From Saposhnikovia divaricata (lineage: Eukaryota; Streptophyta; Magnoliopsida; Apiales; Apiaceae): DNA of 64,000 nucleotides. The first letter of the stretch is position 1; each line of letters starts with the position of its first letter. The stretch is taken from NCBI GenBank assembly GCA_036435485.1, contig CM071600.1, positions 162,390,546-162,454,545 of the forward strand, given 5' to 3'. Position numbers and translations under genes: made by a program. Shown one piece after another: positions 56,001-64,000 of the stretch. The notes beneath the pieces are model-generated. The model saw only the letters and a program-made list of their open reading frames with translations. It did not search any database and was not told the origin of the DNA.

Positions 56001-58500
56001 GCCTTCCAAAAATGCAACGTATGCCAATCTCTTCTCTTACCGAACTTGTTAATGGTAGCAAGGATGTTCTGGAAGATATTGGTCGAGTTCAACGTGAATC
56101 TCTTAGTGCTTATCGTTCTTCGCAAAGGTACTTGCCTCAGACAAAATTCCTACAGCATACTGTTCAATTTCTGACCTTTTCTATACCCTCTTCATATACC
56201 TTCATTGTTTACTTTCCTCCGTCATAATATATTCATGGTATTCATGATACCCTCACATCATACATCTCAAGTCACTATACTTCCATTTTACTCGAAATCT
56301 TGGACAACCATATACACATGAGTCACTTTAGTACGGGTGACCCCATCCCAAAAAGGTCTAGTGAATTCCCAATCAAAACATGGGTTGTTCGGCAGAAGAT
56401 TCAAACGATCTCATTAATGTTTCCTTTATATCAGAAGCCCTTGCAGTCGGTGCTTTCTTAGAAGCAACCCTGCTTTGTCTTTTCATTGCTGGTCTAGTCA
56501 CTTTATAGTCCGTTGTGACTTGGCCTCAACTGGCCACACATAAAAATATATGATTTTAGGGGTTGGCTAATAGCATTACTTTTCTAGCAATTGCCGGCAT
56601 AGTGCCTTCTTCTTTGATACCTTTCTACCTTTCCAAAACTTTACTCCATATAAGTCTTAATCGACTACTCGGCACCGTCTCCGGTCACCTTTCCTCCACT
56701 TTTATCTTTTCAACTATTCTTATCAATCCTGCGTGCCACACAAGCTTACCATTCCTAGCATAACAGCCTTTTCATTTAAGTCAATCCTGGAATTTCTCAG
56801 TCCGGCTGGTTTCTTACTTACATTTCCTATTTTCGTCCAATCTCACTTCATCATTTTATCACTACCGTCGATTGTAATGCTCAGGGTCCGTTTATTAACC
56901 CATTTTACAGCATCCTTACCCAAATCACAGGGTTTGCTCCAATTTTTACTCTCTTCCATGACATTCTCTGATAATCAGAAAGACAAGGTTTGCCAAAATT
57001 CACCGAATTCCTTTCCAGACTCAGGGATATTTGATCAATCTACCCACCTACTGGTAACATTAAGGAGACCAGTTTCGAAACCTGAAGAATAGTTCTATGA
57101 ACCTCCAAGCAGGTGGAATCATAAGCAGTCATAGTTAACGAAATAATCATCATCGGATTGGAAGTTTACCCACTGGAGAGGAATCAATTATATCCATCCC
57201 TTAGAAGGGAATCAATAGTTTCAAACTGAAACCTGTCACAACGTCCTGATATTCAATACTACCAAATGTCGGTCTACCTAACCCTTTATGCGAAGCGTCA
57301 TTGGAAGCACAAAGTCTCCTTTTTCCATTAAGCAATGCCAGCTCTTGGTCATTACCAATTTCACCTTTTAGCTCCAGGAAGATTTTCTCACATTTTTCTC
57401 TTTAACTGCTGATCGTATTACTTGATCTATTATAATTCTGTGTCGGAGTAAACTTAAGGTAACTACTATAATCCATTCAAAGAGAAGAAAGAATTTAATA
57501 TTCCTCTAAATCACATGCATCTAACGTTTCTGGTTCATCATTTAACTGAGTTGAATTAACTCTATACTCAGTCTCAGGCAGTAGTCTCATTACGAGTTCA
57601 TCTTGACTCACTGGTCTTATCTTCCGGTAGGTTCTGAGATCATTGTCTTGCTTACTACTTCCTTATATAACTTTACCCAATCATGCTATCACTTCCCAAT
57701 GTCTTTACTTTCTAAATGATTCATTCATAAAATGAACATTTTCCTTAATAAAACCACCTTATTAACCTCAATTTGGTTCCATAATTTACAACCTACGACA
57801 CCTGCCTTCTCATGGCGAATTATTACTGACCATATTCATAATAATTCATTTATCAAATGATATGGCACTTACTGCCTCCTTCTCAACTATTCCTAGGGAC
57901 TCTGCTCCTCGCCCTAAATCGATGTCTTTGATAATCATACATCCCTCTAGCTCTTTCTTTGTTAAGATGAAAATCTCTAAGGATTCTCATCTATTTCCGT
58001 ATAAGATCTCAAGTAATTCTTCCAATCCTTCTTTCTTGCTGGTACTACATCTAGTAGTCCGGCTATGAATTCAACATGCATCTTCAGATCTCTTAATAAT
58101 ATCTCGGTTCTTTATACTCACTTTTCTGAGCACCATATCTTAATCATCACAGTCATTCTGGCTGCGACCCTCATTACCCATGGGTAAGCTCCTTATCCTA
58201 ACAGGATTTTCCTTATCTGCTGGAACCTCTTCCGGGTCTCCAGTAGGGTACTCCATCGAATTACCCGCTGATCTTCAGCATATAAAGCATCATCGCGCTG
58301 TTGCTCGTATGCCTCAAGGTCAGTCGCCTTACTCGTCGATACGATATCGAGCTAAGTTACTATCATTATACTTACGAGTTCCCATAAGGGTTTTATATGT
58401 CATCACTACATTAAGTAGTCCGACTATGAACTTGGCAAGAGTTCTTATTATCTTATTGAATTTATTGTTTTAACGTCACCTCATCTCTGGGGTTTATAAC
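53096..58500 (-). pseudogene. Decayed Ty3 gag-pol of the Tekay-like element
   Basis: Minus-strand landmarks in the right order. A Gag-like piece at about 58195-58345 includes DLEAYEQQRDDALYAEDQRV. An RT active-site block at about 55650-55685 reads VLINDILIY, where the family has a catalytic F-I-D-D core, so one Asp is Asn. The end of RNase H is at about 55195-55240 (KANEVADNLS, needing one frameshift). The integrase C-terminal GPY/F module is at 54466-54580 (EGRLSPRLIGPLESLK). Stops and shifts are everywhere between them; frames on the other strand are accidental. Order PR-RT-RH-INT marks Ty3, and the spelling fits Tekay chromoviruses. A chromodomain is not recognisable. Confidence 0.82.
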
Positions 58501-58507
58501 GTACTAC

Positions 58508-58519
58508 GCTCTGATACCA
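58508..58519 (-). promoter_or_regulatory. Primer-binding site of the Tekay-like element
   Basis: The minus strand reads TGGTATCAGAGC (then GTAG), a full match to the tRNA-iMet 3' end, a few bases from the 5' LTR. Confidence 0.92.
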
Positions 58520-58523
58520 CTTC

Positions 58524-61500
58524 TGTAACACCCCCAGATCCGGGGTCCGGGATCCAGTGGTTACGGTTTCCAATTCTGTCCACAACAATTGAACTTTCCT
58601 TAACATAAAATAAATTACGTCTCTATAACCCAACACAACAATATAAAACACACCCGTTATAGTCCTAGAGATGAAATCAGAGTAACAATCAAATTTTTAT
58701 TAATCACATTATGAGTTCTTACAATCCAAAAGAATTTCAATATAAATACATACTCTTTGCCATCCATTTACATAAGTCATACTAGACCATATTCTTGGTA
58801 CTGAAAGAATAAATATACCCTACCAATAGCTTCTTCTTCAGCTCTGGTAGTCTCATCGTCCTCGCCCGCGTCGAGTGCGCCTTGTGCGAGTCATCTGGTC
58901 AAGCTGTTGTTGTGATATAATAATAAAGCAAGGGTGAGCAATAGCCCACCAACAATAATATATAACTGAACGATAATGTATAACAGTTCAAAAGTATCTT
59001 TCAAACCATATGCCATGCACTTACGGAAATGATGCCAGTATAATATGAACGATGAAGTTACAAGGTAACTTAAAGTATTTGTTTGTAGAAATATCTGCTA
59101 CATCAAAGTAAGCGAGATATTCTTATTGTTATTAAGAAGAGGAACTTGCAAGAAAAGGTTGCAATTCCAGTTATGACCCTTTTCCAACTCTGCCAACAGT
59201 AATCGTGTTGCAGGAAATAAATAAATTTGGATGATGAACCAATGATGGAGTATTCACCGCGCCCGCTGTTCCAATCTTGATGATCAGTCGAGATCGTACA
59301 GCTCAATTTAGATTTACTACCGGTAGAAGGAAGAACTGACGGCTTTACTTGTATACCGCCTTACTAGCTCTCCCCGGCCAACGGTTGGGCCAAAGGGGAT
59401 GGACCGGCGCTACTCAGCCTCTTACACGACTCCTAGTTCAAATAGAATTCATGATTCTGAATGTAACGTTCGTCCCCCTTTCCCTAAGTATAATACTTGT
59501 TGATAAGACTCCACAAAGTAGTCGTATCTAGTTGGAAAGGAAAATTTACCAATGACTCCCAAGCTATTACTTGGTAACGGATATCAACTTGTTCCAGTAA
59601 TCTTACCCCTCGAAAGATGAGAAGGTAAGCAACGACTTAATAAGTCAACAGCACCCGAGTTGCGGGTGAAGGGAATACTTTATGACCGGGAAGTCGACAA
59701 GATAAATAACATTTTCCAAGTAAGGTTCCCTTATTATTAAGGGGATAGACTCAAAGAAGAATGATGTCTGAGAACCTTTCTTGATATAAGATTAATAATA
59801 ATATGACTCCGAGATATTTTCTGTAATAATCGAAGAAGATAAACCTTATCGAGGTTATTCTAAGTATGGAATAAATATCCAGAGAATATTTATTGAATTA
59901 AAATATTTTACAGATTATTTAGGAATATGAAAGAATATCTTTAATCAGAGTATTTCCCAAATAATTCTTGAAGAAATATCGAGAGAATATTTATTGCATA
60001 ATTAAATAATCAAATGAATATTCAAAATAATATTCATTACTTAATAAGTCCTGAAAGAAATATTTAAAATATTTAAAATAATATTCGATGATTAAATAGA
60101 ACCCTGGATGAATATTCAAAATAATATTCATAATTAATTAGGAATTTAAATGAATTTTGAAAAAGTAATATTCATTTAATGAATAATATTCTAAATGAAT
60201 ATCAAGTAATATTCATTTAGTAATCCAAGCTTTAAAGGAATATTCGATATAATATTCGATAAATAAATCAAGCTTCAGATGAATATTGAAGATAATATTC
60301 ATCAAGTACTTCATATCTTAAATGAATTTTCAAAAGTAATATTTATTTAATAAAATAATATTCTAAATGAATGTCCAAATAATATTCATTTAGTAGTCTC
60401 ATCTTTAGAAGAGTATTCGAAATAATAATCGATAATCAATTCGACTCTGAATGAATATTGAGAAATATTATTCGTTGAATAGTTACGTTCAAATAATTAT
60501 TTGAAGTAAGGATCGTTAAAATAATTAGTCTCGAACGAATATTCAAATAATATTCGTCGCCCAAATAATAGAAAATATTTACTTAAATATTTTCCTCCGA
60601 GGTAATCTCGATATATCAAGGAATATGGACTCCCGGTCTATATTTGATTAATAAGATGTATACGCCCTTCTATGAGGGTCTTACAATAACCGGCTTATAA
60701 CTGATATATAACTATCTAGCTTATAAGCCAACAATAACATTCAGGGAACAAGTATATCAATTCAACTTGAAAGTAGGCATGCATGCAATGGCATATGTAT
60801 ATCAGCAATCATATATATATATATTTATTCAATCACAACAACAGCCTAAAAGAAGGGAATTGAAACTTGCCTGGTAGTCGAGTACGGTAAGGGGTGGTGG
60901 TAGCGGGTCCCGGTTCAGCTTGGTGATCTATAAATAGCCAAGGCATTCGGGATTAATCACTTAACATATTAAAAGTTAAGTTATACTTAATTCGAAACAC
61001 GTTCTCGAGTTATCTCGTTATACCCCTTTTAGTGGATTACTTTTATCACTGATCCGACCCGACATTCGTTCGTTAATACAACATGTCATTGTATTTATAC
61101 TTGGGACATACTTAAGTCATATGAGTTCTAAAGTCGATCGTTACGAACCAATACTATACTCCGAGTTTTATCGCCCGTTTTCTAAGTGTTTTACCGAAGT
61201 TATAAAAGAGTCGTCTTTTAGGGGTTCGTTCGCGTTTAACCTCGACTCGAACATTTTTAATAAATCGAAAAATGACCCTTTTGACATACGGTTTTCTTTC
61301 ACACCTTCCTTTTTACCTCTAGTATTTATTTACCAAGATTCACCATGACGTTACATAGTTTACGAGGGTTCAATTACAGTTACGAACTTTCGTTTACGGA
61401 TTCGAACTACTTTTAGTAATTTAGTCATAAATCCTAAACCGTAAGTCCGTTTCACGTGATCTTTATATCAAAACGAAGCTTAGAACATTACCTATCCTAT

Positions 61501-63664
61501 CATGGCAGATAAGGTCTCTGGACAGTAGGGGTTCGACATGGAAAATGGCATACAAAACATGGTATTGTAAAATCGGGCATTATAACGGCTGTAAATCGAA
61601 TTTCTACCAATTTCGAATCTTCCCATAAACATAGTATCCAACCCAAACAACATATACATGACTTATATACATGAACTGAGGCCAAGCAATGCCTTTCCGT
61701 TCATCTAGCTATTTACATCATTAATCCAAAATCCATACATAAAATCATGCTTATAATCTTAACATAACCATAACTAAGTTATAACTATCATAAACATGCT
61801 TAAATCTCAAACAAGGGTTAGGGTTTCAAGAGATTTATACCTTCCTTGGAGTGTGTAAAGACCTTGCTAAGCTTTGCATAGTCCTTGTATACCCATAACC
61901 AAGCTTAGATCATCCTAGAAATCAAGAAAATCAAGAGTTGTTCTTGAAAATCACTATTCACCCTAGTCTTTGATGATTTCTTTGAAAATGGAAACAAGAG
62001 AGTTTGGCTTTGAAATTTTTAGGGGATCACTTTTAGGAAATGAAAGACTTACCATAATTTTTACAAGATCAAGAGATGGTGGGAAGAGGGGTTTTGATTT
62101 TGGAATTAAGGGTATGGCCGAATGGAATTTTCAAGGGGGGGAGAGTTGCTTGGTTTATTTTGTTTTAATCTCATCCATTCTCATCTATTATCAAGATAAT
62201 ATCTTGTATAAATTCACTTTATTAAAGTGATGAGGTGTTGGATGAGGAAATACCATGACAAGTGTTGAAAATGTGGTGGTTTTAGCCTAACTACATGGTT
62301 GCCTTGCTAAGTACTTAGTTGCATTCTCTAGGGTGCTAGTTCCTTGATTCTAGTTTGGTTACTAGATATTTTATACTAGTAGCTTGCACAAGACTCTTGC
62401 TTCCTCTGCTTGTTTCTGTGTCCGGTTATTGCCCTTTTCGATTGATCGTTCGTAGGAATATTTCACGGATTTCTAATTAGGGTTTACCGGGAATCCTTTT
62501 TAATATTAATACTTTCATTCTCCATCTTTCATTCTAACTTTCCAATTTATATTCCTTAAATCCATTCGTTAAATACTTAAGGCTATCAGTGTCCAGGGAA
62601 CTCTCGGAGAAAATAAAAGTGCGGTTTTTCAGAATCCGACAGCTTTTACATACACTTATTTTCCCCCTGGATCACTAATACGAACTCGGAAATCCGTTCC
62701 GAATGCTTCTATATAGTGTCGTCTCATATTATTATATACTCCCACCAAAACACTATTCATTCTGTATTCTTTACTTGTTCTCTTAGGGTGGTACAATTGT
62801 CCGTATTCTCTTTCGATCGTTCCTTATCCTTTTTACGGAACTACTGGATTAATCGTTACTGATCTGGATGACATGAGAATATTCTCCTGCTTGAAATTGC
62901 CATATCTTATTCCCTTAGAAGATAGATTATTCTTACCTATGTTGTTACCCTTTAGCATTCTTCAAGACATAGAAATAATAAAGTCGAATTCCATTCACTC
63001 TTTCCAAATATCAATTATTACATTGAAGCCATAACCACTCCTCAGTGGTTTCCTACCTTCATTCTTAAATCAAATATAATAACATCCCAAAATATCAAAC
63101 CCTCAAAGTTAATATCTCAATTCTTGGATTATAATAATATTTAATCCACTGTCCGGTCAAATATTATACCGAAAAGAATTTGGAATTTCTGAATTCCTAT
63201 CGTCTCTGCATTCACTTATTTCCTCCGCGTATTACTAATATGACTTCGAAACATCCATATCACGTCCCGTACATAGGGTGGAGTGAAAAGTTTTCCAACT
63301 TACAAAATCACTATTCATCCACCAAATTACTATGCACGTACAGGAAACACTATGCACGTACGGGAAATACTATGCACGTATGGGAAACACTATGCACGTA
63401 CTCATTTCCCTTCAAGGATCCATTAGCTCCTTCCTGGATGGTAGATTATTCTTATCTAGGTCCTCAACCATCGAATTACTCTATTCTGACAATATACCAA
63501 TGCATCAGGATCATTGTCCAAAGCAATATCCATTCATTACAATCATTGTTCTTTGAAACCACCATTCATTAGAGCTGGTGACCTTGTTGTCGGAATCATT
63601 GTTCCTCATTTTATCATTACTTAATAAAAAGTTTTAATTATATCCAAAATTTGGGGTTCTTACA
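58524..63664 (-). repeat. 5' LTR of the Tekay-like element
   Basis: 5141 bp, same ends and internal landmarks as the 3' LTR, including TTTACTACCGGTAGAAGGA at 59313-59331. Differences from the 3' LTR are single bases spread along the length, plus a one-base and a two-base indel (near 61255 and 61742). Confidence 0.95.
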
Positions 63665-64000
63665 TTGCCACTAGCAAGGCTAACCATTGTAGTAGAATCA
63701 TTTGGCCTAATTTAGCAATTAACACTTTTGTTCAGTAATACAGCTAAGTATAAGATATTTTGCTAACACTGCATAGAGGACTTACCTTTTCGAATGCCAG
63801 TATGTACGTATTATATCACACGGATTTTTCTTCTGTAAGCCTCTCTTCTGGAGCATCATGAGGGCTTCGCAATTTTGCTACAAAGTAAACGAATAATTAT
63901 AAAAAAGATATAATAACTCAAAAATAGAGTTGCTTCAGATTAAAAATCAAGACCTTAAACTATGATAGTGTCAGTAAATCACACCAGCACAACAGTTATG
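63665..64000 (-). mobile_element. CACTA interior resumed after the Ty3 insertion
   Basis: This should be contiguous with 47944 before the Ty3 insertion. On the minus strand a short exon-like piece is bounded by TACTTTGTAG (acceptor, about 63884) and AAAAG|GTAAGTCC (donor, about 63785), with open text such as LRSPHDAPEERLTEEKSV before a stop in one frame. A second piece near 63665-63715 would join, across the Ty3 insertion, to 47914-47944 and then a GTATATAG donor. The family is not recognised. Confidence 0.4.

Larger units (their letters stand above)
47945..63664 (-). mobile_element. Tekay-like Ty3 element with 5.1-kb LTRs and dead gag-pol
   Basis: A 15.7-kb insertion with LTRs of 5138 and 5141 bp. 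The candidate target duplication is CTGCC (47940-47944) against TTGCC (63665-63669), one mismatch. It has a tRNA-iMet primer site and a polypurine tract at the expected places for a minus-strand element. The LTRs differ by eye at about 22 bases and two or three indels (near 0.5%). The internal 5.4 kb keeps the Ty3 order but has no coding-strand frame longer than about 72 residues. It sits within an exon-like piece of the CACTA interior. Confidence 0.93.

Noticed and set aside
53247..58473. Many plus-strand frames of 60-119 codons in the 53-58 kb region
   Set aside because: They lie antisense to recognisable minus-strand Ty3 motifs (GPY/F module, RT and RNase H blocks) and are chance frames in T-rich sequence.
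1..64000. A new defence, toxin or biosynthetic system, tRNA or rRNA genes
   Set aside because: Nothing on either strand supports one; coding signal is limited to retroelement proteins and host-gene fragments.

Overview
This window is a stretch of plant nuclear DNA, very probably from a large, AT-rich, repeat-dense eudicot genome. The evidence is spliced host-gene exons of plant families (a DUF547-domain protein and a VPS18 exon), LTR retrotransposons with the plant initiator-tRNA-Met primer site (TGGTATCAGAGC), an Athila-type Ty3 element, CACTA-type subterminal repeats and a Mutator-like element. The species cannot be fixed from the sequence; an asterid is a guess only. No complete, ordinary host gene is present. 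Almost everything is transposable-element DNA inserted into older transposable-element DNA.

Left half (1-31680). The outer layer is an old Ty3 (Tekay-like) element: a truncated LTR at 769-4115, decayed gag/RNase H scraps at 27351-28098 and an LTR at 28099-about 31680. Between them lies a block bounded by tandem hairpin repeats of the TATAGCGTCG type (4131-4440 and 27250-27350), read here as CACTA-like subterminal DNA. The block holds a ~162-bp tandem repeat array, a Mutator-like element (5171-5992, 9-bp target duplication), a Sirevirus-type Copia element on the minus strand (LTRs 6411-7568 and 15530-16679; gag, pol and env-like pseudogenes 8420-15478), the C-terminal exons of a DUF547 gene (17871-19634) and a young non-autonomous Copia element (19802-27191) that encodes Gag only and is itself interrupted by an unidentified ~1.5-kb insertion. 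The promoter-side flank of the DUF547 fragment is present twice (7569-8223 and 16680-17293), a sign of unequal exchange around the Sirevirus.

Right half (31755-64000). An Athila-type Ty3 element starts with its 5' LTR (31755-34089), primer site, gag and protease. It is split by a very recent, nearly intact Copia element on the minus strand (37382-45310; 1106-bp LTRs with only two differences seen; target duplication TGGAT). About 210 bp further on it is interrupted by the end of a CACTA element (from 45525), which carries a lone VPS18 exon. The CACTA DNA is in turn interrupted by a 15.7-kb minus-strand Tekay-like Ty3 element (47945-63664) with unusually long 5.1-kb LTRs. That element's LTRs differ at about two dozen sites while its gag-pol is thoroughly decayed, so it was probably moved by enzymes supplied in trans.

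The most notable signals are: a 19-bp palindrome-centred motif shared by LTRs of different Ty3 elements; a TGAATAGTGA motif shared across Copia and Ty3 LTRs; two families of repeated hairpins in the leader of the young Copia element; a 10-mer (CAGCAAGCTG) repeated through the non-autonomous Copia element; and two CACTA-like contexts that carry pieces of host genes. All alignments and difference counts were done by eye.
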